The translations under genes and the position numbers were made by a program. The notes beneath the pieces were generated by a model. The model was not told the DNA's origin and made no database searches. It saw nothing but the letters and a program-made list of their open reading frames with translations. Below, piece by piece: positions 7,910-15,930 of a DNA stretch of 64,000 nucleotides; the first letter of the stretch is position 1; each line of letters begins with the position of its first letter. The stretch is from CAYTGG01 sp964581415 (GTDB lineage: Archaea > Nanobdellota > Nanobdellia > Pacearchaeales > GW2011-AR1): positions 41,770 through 105,769 of the forward strand of contig CAZOOJ010000001.1 in the NCBI GenBank assembly GCA_964581415.1, in the 5' to 3' direction.

Positions 7910-7929
7910 GAAATTTCATATGAAATTTC
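7910..7929. promoter_or_regulatory. Perfect 20-bp palindrome, likely operator of the ArsR-type repressor
   Basis: The sequence GAAATTTCATATGAAATTTC is identical to its own reverse complement. It lies 36 bases before the ATG of the repressor and about 30 bases after a TATA box, so bound protein would cover the transcription start. A second, imperfect dyad sharing the CATATG core (about 7886-7908) lies directly upstream. ArsR-family dimers bind such dyads; autoregulation is inferred. Confidence 0.7.
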
Positions 7930-7965
7930 CAGTATTTCAAAAAATTAAAAGAAAAATTTTTCAAA

Positions 7966-8310
7966 ATGAAAGAAAATTCATTTAATCCTTATATAAATCA
8001 CAGAACATATCATCTCTTTTTTAGTAATCTCGCAAATCCTATAAAAATAGGAATAATTCTCAGTTTAAGAAATAGCAATAAAAATGTCACAGAATTATCC
8101 AAAGACCTTATGATTGAACAAAGCAAACTTTCCCATTCTCTAAGATCTTTAAAAAACTGCAAAATTGTAGAAGTAAATAAAAAAGGAAAAGAAAGAATTT
8201 ATTCTTTAAATGAAAAAATAATAATTCCCATGTTAAAACTTATTGAAAGACATGTGCATATTGATTGCAAATGTGAATGTTGTATTATGAAAGGAACTTG
8301 TAAAAAGTGA
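7966..8310 (+). CDS. ArsR-family metal/redox-responsive repressor
   Basis: A 114-residue winged-helix protein. The recognition helix region lies at about residues 41-63 (VTELSKDLMI...KLSHSLRSLKNCKIV), followed by the wing (KKGKERIYSL). The C-terminal tail carries His96, His98 and Cys101, 103, 105, 106 and 112, a dense set of thiolates that could bind Zn, Cd, Cu or an Fe-S cluster. It overlaps the IscU-like gene by four bases (GTGA), so the repressor probably senses metal or cluster status and controls its own operon through the palindrome at 7910-7929. Confidence 0.88.
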   Translation: MKENSFNPYINHRTYHLFFSNLANPIKIGIILSLRNSNKNVTELSKDLMIEQSKLSHSLRSLKNCKIVEVNKKGKERIYSLNEKIIIPMLKLIERHVHIDCKCECCIMKGTCKK

Positions 8311-8702
8311 TAAATCAAAAAGAATTATTAAAAGAAGCAGGATATTCAGATAAAGCAATTAAGTATTTTTTGAATAGAGAAGGTGTTGGAACAATTAAAA
8401 ATGCAGATTCTTCTGCAAGATACAAAGGTCCTTGTGGAGATATTATGGAATTTTTTCTAAAAATTGAAGAGAATATTATAAAAGATGTAAAATTTCAGGC
8501 AATAGGCTGCGCAGGTGCTTATTCTTCTGGTTCAGCATTGACTAAAATGATAAAAAACAAACCTTTAATAGAAGCAGAGAAGATAACTGAAAGAGATATT
8601 TTTAATCATCTTGGAAAAATTCCAGATTCTAAAATTCATTGTGCACGATTAGCATTAATTACTTTAAAAAAAGCAATTGAAGATTATGAGAAGAAAAAAT
8701 GA
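8307..8702 (+). CDS. iscU: IscU/NifU-type Fe-S cluster assembly scaffold
   Basis: A 131-residue scaffold protein on which Fe-S clusters are built. The three ligand Cys are at 43 (GPCGDIMEF), 68 (AIGCAGAYSSGSAL) and 112 (IHCARLAL), with the Asp after the first Cys as in the family. It starts with GTG inside the stop of the ArsR gene, so it is translationally coupled to it. No cysteine desulfurase is visible nearby, so the sulfur source lies outside this window or is different. Confidence 0.92.
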   Translation: MINQKELLKEAGYSDKAIKYFLNREGVGTIKNADSSARYKGPCGDIMEFFLKIEENIIKDVKFQAIGCAGAYSSGSALTKMIKNKPLIEAEKITERDIFNHLGKIPDSKIHCARLALITLKKAIEDYEKKK

Positions 8703-8739
8703 ACAACAAGTTTATAAATAAAATAGTCTCTTTAATAAT

Positions 8740-9294
8740 ATGTTATGGGTAGTTTGGATATTAGTTGCTGTACTTGCGTTGATTTTAATAATGTTTATTT
8801 ATTATTTCAATAAATTTATAGTTTTAAGCAACAGAATAGAGAATTCTCTTTCTCAAATAGATGTTCAGCTTAGGAAAAGAGCTGACCTTGTTCCAAATCT
8901 TTTGAATTCTGTTAAAGGTTATGTTAAACATGAAAAAGCAATGATAACAAAAGTCACAGAAGCGAGAAAAGCATTGCTTGGTGCAAAAGATATTGTTGGA
9001 AAAATGAAAGCAGGAAATCAATTACAATCAGCATTAAAGAGTATCTTTGCTCTTGCTGAAAATTATCCTCAGTTAAAAGCAAATGAAAATTTCTTGCATT
9101 TACAACAGGAATTGTCAGCGATTGAAGATAAAGTAGCATATTCAAGACAATTTTATAATGATTCGATTTTGGATTACAATAATTCAGTAAAAGTTTTCCC
9201 TGGAATTATTTTCGCAGGAATTTTTAACAAAAAAGAAAAACCTTACTTAAAAATTCCTGAAGAAAAAAGGGCTGTTCCAAAAGTTGAGTTCTGA
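8740..9294 (+). CDS. lemA: LemA family membrane protein
   Basis: One N-terminal membrane helix (residues 4-27) is followed by a helical bundle with the family pattern RIENSLSQIDVQLRKRADLVPNL and, later, YNDSILDYNNSVKVFPG. LemA proteins are often encoded beside HtpX-type proteases; here HtpX begins 520 bases downstream. Its molecular role is unknown; a role in envelope stress with HtpX is suggested by the neighbourhood. Confidence 0.95.
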   Translation: MLWVVWILVAVLALILIMFIYYFNKFIVLSNRIENSLSQIDVQLRKRADLVPNLLNSVKGYVKHEKAMITKVTEARKALLGAKDIVGKMKAGNQLQSALKSIFALAENYPQLKANENFLHLQQELSAIEDKVAYSRQFYNDSILDYNNSVKVFPGIIFAGIFNKKEKPYLKIPEEKRAVPKVEF

Positions 9295-9527
9295 ATAAGT
9301 TAAGAATAGTAAATATTTTTGGTGGAAAAAAGTTTCTTTATTTTAATCTTTTAATTTTGGTTGTTAATATCTTCAAGCAAACAATTTTTAGAAAGATTCT
9401 TAATAACAAAAATTTAACAAAAAATCAAAAAGTAATTATAAACAAAGCACGAAAGAAAGAATTTGAAAAAGATGAATCGAAAAATTTTCCAAAAGACTAT
9501 GAGCCAGAAACATTGTGGTTTTTTTGA
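9291..9527 (+). pseudogene. Open stretch without a start codon, possible gene remnant
   Basis: One frame stays open for 78 codons after the LemA stop but has no ATG, GTG or TTG near its beginning. Its end reads like real coding sequence (charged helix, then FPKDYEPETLWFF before TGA). It may be the tail of a decayed gene that once followed lemA. Confidence 0.35.
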
Positions 9528-9814
9528 AAATAACTATCAATAAAGATTATTCCTATTAAAACAATGATTCCAATAATCAAATAATGTTTTTTTTTTCAGA
9601 TATAATATCAAATTAATTCATTATTTAGATTTACCAAATATTCCTAGTAGAGTTAGAGCATAAAGATTACCCATTTATTAAAACTAACATAATCTTCCTC
9701 ATGTTAATTTTTAATAATTTAATTTTATTAAGAACTATGACAAAATTATATCACCCAGGAACAGTTTTTTATTTCATAAAATAACTTTTTATACTCTTTT
9801 TTATTAATTAATTT
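9528..9814. other. Intergenic stretch with short gene-like debris
   Basis: No intact gene. On the minus strand a short open run reads like a single membrane helix (HYLIIGIIVLIGIIFI) but has no start. The 20-base word at 9679-9698 is identical to 3686-3705 inside rpoE', and in that frame the minus strand reads EDYVSFNKW against EDYVSFSKA in RpoE'. TATA-like AT runs just before 9815 could serve htpX. Taken with 9291-9527, the region looks like a graveyard between lemA and htpX. Confidence 0.45.
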
Positions 9815-10702
9815 ATGGTTAAGCATGTTTCATTTTATGAACAAATTTCACAGAATAAAAGAAATTCTTTTTTTCTGATTATTTTTATATTCGCAATTCT
9901 CGTTCTTCTAAGTTATGTGATTGGACTAATCTATTCTGAATTTTTTTTCTTTATTTTAATAATTGGAATTATAATTTCAATTTCTTATATTTTAATAAGT
10001 TATTATAATTCAGATAAAATTGCTCTTAAATCAGTAAATGCAAAATCCGCATCAGGGCAGGAGTACAGACAAATACATAATATTGTCGAGGGATTATGCC
10101 TTGCAAGTGGAATGCCAAAACCGAAAATTTATATTATGAAAGGAGAGCAGATAAATGCTTTTGCAACAGGAAGAGATCCCAAACATTCTGTAATTTGCGT
10201 GACAGAAGGAGCATTGAAAAAATTAAACAAGCAGGAATTGGAAGGAGTTCTCGGGCACGAACTTTCACATATTGCAAATTATGATATAAGATTTATGACT
10301 CTTACAGCTGTCTTAGTTGGAATGATTGCAATTATCTCCCAAATATTTTTAAGAAGTTTATGGTTTAGTGGAGGAAGAAATAGAGATGGAAAAAGCGGTG
10401 CAATTTTAATGATAATAGGAATTCTTCTTGCAATTCTCGCACCAATTGTTGTTATGCTTGTTCAATTTGCAATTTCAAGAAAAAGAGAATATGCAGCAGA
10501 CGCGTCTTCTGTAAAATTCACGAGAAGCCCTACAGGATTAATAAATGCCTTGAAAAAAATAAAAACAGAAAACACGCCGATAAAAGTTTCAGGAGCAGTT
10601 TCTCCTCTTTTCATTTCAGACCCTTTTAGAAAAAAAATGTCTGGTTTAACACAAACACATCCGCCAATTGAAGAAAGGATTAAAGTTTTGGAAAGAATGT
10701 AA
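9815..10702 (+). CDS. htpX: HtpX-like M48 metalloprotease
   Basis: A 295-residue membrane zinc protease that degrades damaged membrane proteins. Two N-terminal membrane helices (about residues 18-40 and 44-64) are followed by the catalytic HELSH motif (His148, Glu149, His152), two further helices at about 163-180 and 195-220, and the third zinc ligand Glu225 in REYAADA. The C-terminus has the conserved THPPIEERI. The product is full length. The pairing with lemA is usual. Confidence 0.95.
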   Translation: MVKHVSFYEQISQNKRNSFFLIIFIFAILVLLSYVIGLIYSEFFFFILIIGIIISISYILISYYNSDKIALKSVNAKSASGQEYRQIHNIVEGLCLASGMPKPKIYIMKGEQINAFATGRDPKHSVICVTEGALKKLNKQELEGVLGHELSHIANYDIRFMTLTAVLVGMIAIISQIFLRSLWFSGGRNRDGKSGAILMIIGILLAILAPIVVMLVQFAISRKREYAADASSVKFTRSPTGLINALKKIKTENTPIKVSGAVSPLFISDPFRKKMSGLTQTHPPIEERIKVLERM

Positions 10703-10754
10703 ATTTGCTGTAAAATATTCGATAATTTTAAAACTTCTTTATCTTTCTGTTTTT

Positions 10755-11552
10755 ATGAATATAGAAAAAAAAGTAAATCAGACAATTCAAAAGTATAAAC
10801 TTTGCAATAAAGAAGAAAGAATTTTAGTAGCAATTTCAGGAGGAGAAGACTCTGCTGTAATAGCTTATTTATTAAAAAAATTAGGATATAAATTAGAAGC
10901 GATTCATATTGATCTAGGACTTGGGAAATATAGTAAAAATTGTCTGAAATCTGTAAATAAATTATGTGACAAATTGCAGATAAAACTTCATGTCTATTCT
11001 GTAAAAAAAGAAATTGGAAAAACTCTGTTGGAAATTTTTAAAAAAAACAATAAAAAATTGAATAATTGCTATTTATGCGGAATAATAAAAAAATGGATTT
11101 TAAATAAAAAAGCAAGAGAATTAAAAGCAAATAAGATAGCAACAGGACATAATTTTAATGATGAAATAGAAACTTTTCTTATGAATATTTTAAAAGGAAG
11201 TCCTGCTCTAAATTCAAATTTTAATCCAATTTTAAAAATAAAAACTAAAAAATTCATAATTAGAATAAAACCTTTATTTTTTGTTAAGAAAAAAGATATT
11301 GGAAGTTATTCTCAGAAATTTAATCTTCCAATTTATAGAAAAATTTGCCCTTATCGTAAAGAGACTTACAGAGTTGAGATTAGAAATTTTATTAATAAAC
11401 TTTCAGATAAAGAAAAGGAAAATTTTATGAAAAATTTCTTAAAATTGTCAAAAAAAATAAAAAAAGAAGATAAAAAAATTAATTACTGTAAAATTTGCGG
11501 AGAGCCCTCTAGAAAAGATATCTGCAAGAAATGTGAATTAATAATCAGATGA
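10755..11552 (+). CDS. TtcA/TtuA-family tRNA thiolation enzyme
   Basis: A PP-loop ATPase of 265 residues. The ATG at 10755 was chosen because the family N-terminus begins just before the Cys of the first zinc finger; the frame is open further upstream inside htpX. The P-loop SGGEDSAV lies at about residues 33-40; CYLCG near residue 112, GHNFNDEIETFLMN near 133-146, RKICPYRKET near 196, and a C-terminal zinc finger (CKICGEPS...CKKC). These enzymes adenylate a tRNA uridine or cytidine and insert sulfur with a [4Fe-4S] cluster. Two zinc sites favour the TtuA/Ncs6 branch (U54 or wobble U34) over TtcA. Confidence 0.85.
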   Translation: MNIEKKVNQTIQKYKLCNKEERILVAISGGEDSAVIAYLLKKLGYKLEAIHIDLGLGKYSKNCLKSVNKLCDKLQIKLHVYSVKKEIGKTLLEIFKKNNKKLNNCYLCGIIKKWILNKKARELKANKIATGHNFNDEIETFLMNILKGSPALNSNFNPILKIKTKKFIIRIKPLFFVKKKDIGSYSQKFNLPIYRKICPYRKETYRVEIRNFINKLSDKEKENFMKNFLKLSKKIKKEDKKINYCKICGEPSRKDICKKCELIIR

Positions 11553-11600
11553 TTATTCTATCAGAAGAAGATTTAATAAGTCTAATTACTATTAAATTTT

Positions 11601-12062
11601 ATGGAGAATAAGTCGGAAATTCTTCTTAAATATATTGGACTACATAAAAGAGAAAAGAGATATCATGAATTATTTCCTTTCTTATTCAATAGATACGTAA
11701 ATGAAGAGGATTTGAATTCTTTTAGAGGAAAATTAAGCAGAAAGAATAAAAAATTCGCAACTGAGGTTTATTATAAATTAGAAAACTTAAAGAGTTCTGC
11801 TTTAAAAAAAATTTCAGAATTGAATGGGACTATTTTAAGACATCCAAAGGATATTGATTCTAAATTATTAGTAGATTCTGTTTTTAGTTGCTTAATGAAG
11901 AAAAATTTGGAAAAAGAAATTTTAAATAATTTTGATATCAGTAAAGAAACATTAAAAGAAAGATATTTAGAAAGAAGAAGTGTTAATCCTAAAATATTTG
12001 AAGAAATAGGAAAAAATCAAGTATTCTATATCTTTCTTTTTGAAAAATTCTTAAATAAATAG
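11601..12062 (+). CDS. Unknown basic protein (153 aa)
   Basis: I do not recognise a domain. The protein is helical, rich in Lys and Arg, and has no membrane segment or Cys pair. It lies alone between the tRNA thiolase and the nrdR operon. The ATG at 11601 follows AT-rich sequence with TTATGG, consistent with leaderless expression. Length and codon use support a real gene. Confidence 0.65.
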   Translation: MENKSEILLKYIGLHKREKRYHELFPFLFNRYVNEEDLNSFRGKLSRKNKKFATEVYYKLENLKSSALKKISELNGTILRHPKDIDSKLLVDSVFSCLMKKNLEKEILNNFDISKETLKERYLERRSVNPKIFEEIGKNQVFYIFLFEKFLNK

Positions 12063-12129
12063 TGCTTTTTAACTGTAACTTCTTTTGTGAAGTTAGAAAG
12101 ATTTAAATAATAAAGGTTTATTAATTTTA

Positions 12130-12148
12130 TTGTTTATACAATAAACAA
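12130..12148. promoter_or_regulatory. Perfect inverted repeat upstream of nrdR, candidate operator
   Basis: Arms TTGTTTAT and ATAAACAA around ACA give an exact 8-bp dyad. It lies about 65 bases before the chosen nrdR start and some 25 bases after a TATA-like TTTAAATAATA, so it would sit near the transcription start. NrdR binds tandem AT-rich palindromes in bacteria, but this one does not obviously match the bacterial NrdR box. Confidence 0.5.
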
Positions 12149-12212
12149 AGGAGTTTAACTTTAGACATACAACATATTGTACTTTCTTAAAGTTAAAAGA
12201 AGTATTCAAAAA

Positions 12213-12650
12213 ATGAACTGTCCATACTGTGGAAGCAAAAATTTAAGAGTAACTAATAAAAGAGATTCTCCTGAAGGAATAAGAAGAAGAAGAGAATGCA
12301 TAAAATGTAAAAAAAGATTTACAACTTACGAAAAGCCTGTAAAAGAAGAATTATGTATAATAAAAAAAGACAAGAGAAGAGAAAAGTTTAATAGAGAAAA
12401 ATTAGAAGAAGGTATAAAAAAAGCATTTGAAAAGCGTCCAATATCAAAAGAAAAGGTTGAAAAGATGATAAATTTAATTGAAGAACAAATTAGAAGAAGA
12501 GGAAGCAGAGAAATAGAAAGCTCAAAAATTGGTGAGTTAGTAATGAAAAAAATAAAAAAATTAGATAATGTTGCTTATATAAGATTTGCGTCTGTATATA
12601 GAGATTTTCAGGATATTAAAGATTTTAAAAAAGAATTAAGAGGAATGTAA
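12213..12650 (+). CDS. nrdR: NrdR-type ribonucleotide reductase regulator
   Basis: The start is set at 12213, which gives the family N-terminus MNCPYCGS. Zinc-ribbon ligands are Cys3, Cys6, Cys29 and Cys32; the RRRRECIKCKKRFTTYE segment is a hallmark of NrdR. Residues from about 47 to 137 form an ATP-cone, which in bacteria reads the ATP/dATP ratio and controls repression of nrd operons. The stop is followed directly by the ATG of nrdD with no base between. NrdR is mainly bacterial, so its presence here suggests transfer. Confidence 0.93.
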   Translation: MNCPYCGSKNLRVTNKRDSPEGIRRRRECIKCKKRFTTYEKPVKEELCIIKKDKRREKFNREKLEEGIKKAFEKRPISKEKVEKMINLIEEQIRRRGSREIESSKIGELVMKKIKKLDNVAYIRFASVYRDFQDIKDFKKELRGM

Positions 12651-15600
12651 ATGGTAAATAAAATCAGAAAAAGAGATGGTAGTGTTGTTCTATTCAATCA
12701 AGATAAAATTACAGAAGCTATTTGGAAAGCTGTAAAATTTGTTGGAGGAAAAGATAAAGAAAAATCAAAATATTTATCAGATTTAATTCTAAAAAAATTA
12801 GAAGAGAAACATGGAAATTTAGGAATACCTGAAGTAGAAGAAGTGCAGGATTTGGTTGAAAAAATCCTTATTGAAGAAGGACATGCAAAAGTTGCAAAAT
12901 CTTATATTTTATACAGAAAAAGTCGTGAAGAATTAAGAAATGTAAAAGGACTTTTTGATACTATTGAAGCTGTTGAAGATTATATTGGATTAAATGATTG
13001 GATGGTTAAAGAAAATTCAAATATGGGTTTTTCTCTGCAAGGACTTAATAATTACATATCTACAAAAATAGTAAGTAATTACTGGATGAGAAGAATTTAT
13101 CCTGAAGCTATAAGAAATGCGCATGAAACAGGAAATTTACATATTCATGATTTGGGAATTTTAGGAGTCTATTGTGTAGGATGGGATTTGAAAGATTTGT
13201 TGTTAGTAGGATTTAAAGGAGTTAAAGGAAAAGTTGCATCAAAACCTCCAAAACATCTTAGAACAGCTTTAGGACAAATTATAAATTTCTTTTATACTCT
13301 GCAAGGAGAATCAGCAGGAGCACAAGCATTTTCTAATTTTGATACTCTATTAGCACCTTTCATAAGATATGATGCTCTGGATTATAAAGAAATAAAACAG
13401 TGTATGCAAGAATTTTTATTTAATCTTGCTGTTCCTACAAGAGTTGGATTCCAATGTATATCTGAAGATACAGAAATTTTAACTCCTAAGGGTTGGAAAG
13501 GATACTCGAAATTAGAAAAAGGAGATATAATTAAAACTTTTAATCTTAATAAAGGAAAAATAGAAAATCAAAAAATTAAAAGATTATTTAAGAAGCATTA
13601 CACAGGAGAAATGTATAACTTAAAAAATAGGATTCAGGATCAGTTAATTTCACCAAAACATAGAGTAGTTAGAAGGAGATTTAATTCAAAAGAATATGTT
13701 TTAGAAGAGATAGAGAGTATTAAGAAAAGAAAGGCTCCCCTCATAATTCCTATAACTGGAGGAAATACAAACAAAAAACAAAATATATCTAATGAGATGA
13801 TAAAACTTCTTGCATGGATAATTGCAGAAGGAACTTCAGAACATTCAGGACAAAAACACAGGCAGTCTAGAAGAATTACAATTTATCAATCTAAATTAAA
13901 AAAACCAAAAGAGTACAAAGAAATAATTAATCTCCTTAAAAAGATTAGATTAGATTATTCTGAAAGAGATTCATCACCTTCTTTAGGAAATTCTATTAAA
14001 ATGATTAAATTAAATGCAAAGTCCTCAAAAAAAATTCATGACTTATTTGAAGATGATGAAAGAATTGACTTTATTCCTGAAAAATTATTGAACATGAATA
14101 AAGAGCAATCAAAATTATTTTTAGAAATTTTCATAAAAGCAGATGGATTTGAAAAGTGTAAGATTGCAACAACAAATAAAAGTATTTTAGATGGATTACA
14201 GCAAATAGCTGTAAATGCAGAATATGGTTTCACTGTATTAGAAAAAGAACCAACAATTGGAAAAAAGATTATTTATGTTCTAAGATTAATAAAACATAAA
14301 GAAACCTATATCCAAAAAATAGAAAAGATAAATTATTCTGGAACAATTTGGTGTCCAAACACTGACAATGAAACAGTAATTGCTCGTCGTAATGGAAAAG
14401 TTTTTATCACAGGCAATACTCCATTTACGAATATAACTATGGACTTAAAAGTTCCTTCTTATATGAAAGATGAAGCTATAATCATAGGAGGAATTCCACA
14501 AAAAGAGACCTATAAAGAATTTCAGCGTGAAATGAATCTGTTAAATAAAGCATTTGCTGAGATTATGATAGAAGGAGATTCTGAAGGAAGAGTCTTCACT
14601 TTTCCTATTCCTACTTATAATATCACAAAAGATTTTGATTGGGAAAATCCTGAATATGATATGCTTTGGGAAATGACAGCTAAATATGGAATTCCTTATT
14701 TTTCCAATTTTATAAATTCAGATATGAATCCAGAAGATGCAAGAAGCATGTGTTGCAGACTCAGATTAGATCAGACAGAATTAAGAAAAAGAGGTGGAGG
14801 TTTATTTGGAGCCAATCCTTTAACTGGAAGTATAGGAGTAGTAACAATTAATATACCAAGATTAGGTTTTACTTCAAGAGATGAAGAAGATTTTTTTAAC
14901 AAATTAGAAGATTTAATGGAACTTGCAAAAGAAAGTTTAGAAATAAAAAGAAAAAATCTTGAAAAACTTACAGAAAGAGGACTTTATCCTTATTCTAAAT
15001 TCTATTTAAGAAATATTAATAAGAGATTTGGAGAGTATTGGAAAAATCATTTTGCTACTATAGGTTTATTAGGAATGAATGAAGGTATAATGAATTTTAT
15101 GCCTGGAGAAGATATAGGAACTGAAAGAGGAAAAGAATTTTCAGTAAAAGTCTTAGATTTTATGAGAAAAAAACTTGAAGAATATCAAAATGAAACAGGA
15201 AATATTTATAATTTAGAAGCAACTCCTGGAGAAGGAACCACATACAGATTTGCAAGAATTGACAAAAAGAGATTTGGAAGGATAATTACTGCAAATGAAA
15301 GAGCAGTAAGAAATGAAAAAGCTCCTCCTTATTACACAAATTCAACACAACTTCCTGTTAATTATACAACAGATTTATTTGAAGCTCTGGAATTACAGGA
15401 TCCTTTACAAACAAGATATACTGGAGGAACAGTTTTTCATTCATTTGTCGGAGAAAGACTAAATAAGGAAGGAATAAAAAAATTAGTTAGAAAAATCTCT
15501 GAAAATTTCAGTCTGCCTTATTTTACAATATCGCCTGTTTTTTCAGTTTGTCCGATTCATGGTTATATTGCAGGAGAGCATTTTTATTGCCCTAAATGCG

Positions 15601-15683
15601 ATGCTGAGCATGGAATTGTAAGAAATTCAGAAGGAAAAATTATCAGAAGAGAAAATGAAAAGAACATTCAAATAAAAAATTAA
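12651..15683 (+). CDS. nrdD: Anaerobic ribonucleoside-triphosphate reductase (class III) core, intein-containing
   Basis: NrdD reduces NTPs to dNTPs in anaerobes with a glycyl radical. The 1010-residue precursor holds an ATP-cone (residues 3-93), the first half of the barrel, a 321-residue intein (residues 269-589), and the rest of the barrel with the active-site Cys region RSMCCRLRLD and RGGGLFGANPLTGSIG. The mature core would be 689 residues. The C-terminus has the zinc site CPIHG...CPKC. The glycyl-radical domain that normally follows is missing: the frame stops at 15683 and the domain is encoded as its own gene 28 bases later (15712-15912). Operon with nrdR and nrdG. Confidence 0.95.
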   Translation: MVNKIRKRDGSVVLFNQDKITEAIWKAVKFVGGKDKEKSKYLSDLILKKLEEKHGNLGIPEVEEVQDLVEKILIEEGHAKVAKSYILYRKSREELRNVKGLFDTIEAVEDYIGLNDWMVKENSNMGFSLQGLNNYISTKIVSNYWMRRIYPEAIRNAHETGNLHIHDLGILGVYCVGWDLKDLLLVGFKGVKGKVASKPPKHLRTALGQIINFFYTLQGESAGAQAFSNFDTLLAPFIRYDALDYKEIKQCMQEFLFNLAVPTRVGFQCISEDTEILTPKGWKGYSKLEKGDIIKTFNLNKGKIENQKIKRLFKKHYTGEMYNLKNRIQDQLISPKHRVVRRRFNSKEYVLEEIESIKKRKAPLIIPITGGNTNKKQNISNEMIKLLAWIIAEGTSEHSGQKHRQSRRITIYQSKLKKPKEYKEIINLLKKIRLDYSERDSSPSLGNSIKMIKLNAKSSKKIHDLFEDDERIDFIPEKLLNMNKEQSKLFLEIFIKADGFEKCKIATTNKSILDGLQQIAVNAEYGFTVLEKEPTIGKKIIYVLRLIKHKETYIQKIEKINYSGTIWCPNTDNETVIARRNGKVFITGNTPFTNITMDLKVPSYMKDEAIIIGGIPQKETYKEFQREMNLLNKAFAEIMIEGDSEGRVFTFPIPTYNITKDFDWENPEYDMLWEMTAKYGIPYFSNFINSDMNPEDARSMCCRLRLDQTELRKRGGGLFGANPLTGSIGVVTINIPRLGFTSRDEEDFFNKLEDLMELAKESLEIKRKNLEKLTERGLYPYSKFYLRNINKRFGEYWKNHFATIGLLGMNEGIMNFMPGEDIGTERGKEFSVKVLDFMRKKLEEYQNETGNIYNLEATPGEGTTYRFARIDKKRFGRIITANERAVRNEKAPPYYTNSTQLPVNYTTDLFEALELQDPLQTRYTGGTVFHSFVGERLNKEGIKKLVRKISENFSLPYFTISPVFSVCPIHGYIAGEHFYCPKCDAEHGIVRNSEGKIIRRENEKNIQIKN
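13455..14417 (+). mobile_element. Intein with LAGLIDADG homing-endonuclease domain in NrdD
   Basis: The intein begins with Cys269 (CISEDTEILTPKGW, block A) and ends with Gly-Asn589 (NGKVFITGN, block G), followed by Thr as the first C-extein residue. Removing it joins VGFQ to TPFTN, which restores a conserved NrdD stretch. Block B is SPKH-like near residues 335-338. The endonuclease motifs are LLAWIIAEGT and LFLEIFIKADG, so both LAGLIDADG helices are present and the element may still be active. Block F reads WCPNTDNETVIARRNG. Terminal Asn preceded by Gly instead of His is a known variant. Confidence 0.95.
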
Positions 15684-15711
15684 ATAAAAAAATTGAAATG
15701 AAAATTTAAAA

Positions 15712-15912
15712 ATGGAAAAAGAAAATCAAGAAATTAAAGAACAAGGAAATGAAAAAGCCGGAATTGAAAATACAAAAGAAAATAAAGAAGAATTTAATGG
15801 AAGTGAATGTGAAGTTTATTCCAGAGTTGTAGGATATCTAAGACCTATCAGCCAATGGAATGAAGGAAAGGTATCTGAATTCCGAGATAGAAAAAATTTC
15901 GAAGTTGCTTAA
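15712..15912 (+). CDS. Stand-alone glycyl-radical domain of NrdD
   Basis: A 66-residue protein with a low-complexity, charged first half and a C-terminal glycyl-radical motif: YSRVVGYLRPISQWNEGK, with Gly41 at the position of the radical glycine, ending in EFRDRKNF. In usual NrdD proteins this segment is the C-terminus of the same chain. Here it has its own ATG; an in-frame TGA at 15694-15696 and several stops in the nrdD frame rule out simple read-through. It would have to dock onto the NrdD core after activation by NrdG, as the GrcA/YfiD spare part does for pyruvate formate-lyase. It lies between nrdD and nrdG. Confidence 0.88.
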   Translation: MEKENQEIKEQGNEKAGIENTKENKEEFNGSECEVYSRVVGYLRPISQWNEGKVSEFRDRKNFEVA

Positions 15913-15930
15913 AGTTTTTTAATAATTCCA

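Noticed and set aside
12651..15912. Split of nrdD by a simple sequencing error
   Set aside because: There are several stops in the nrdD frame between 15681 and 15712, and an in-frame TGA before the second start, so more than one error would be needed. Still listed for checking by reads.
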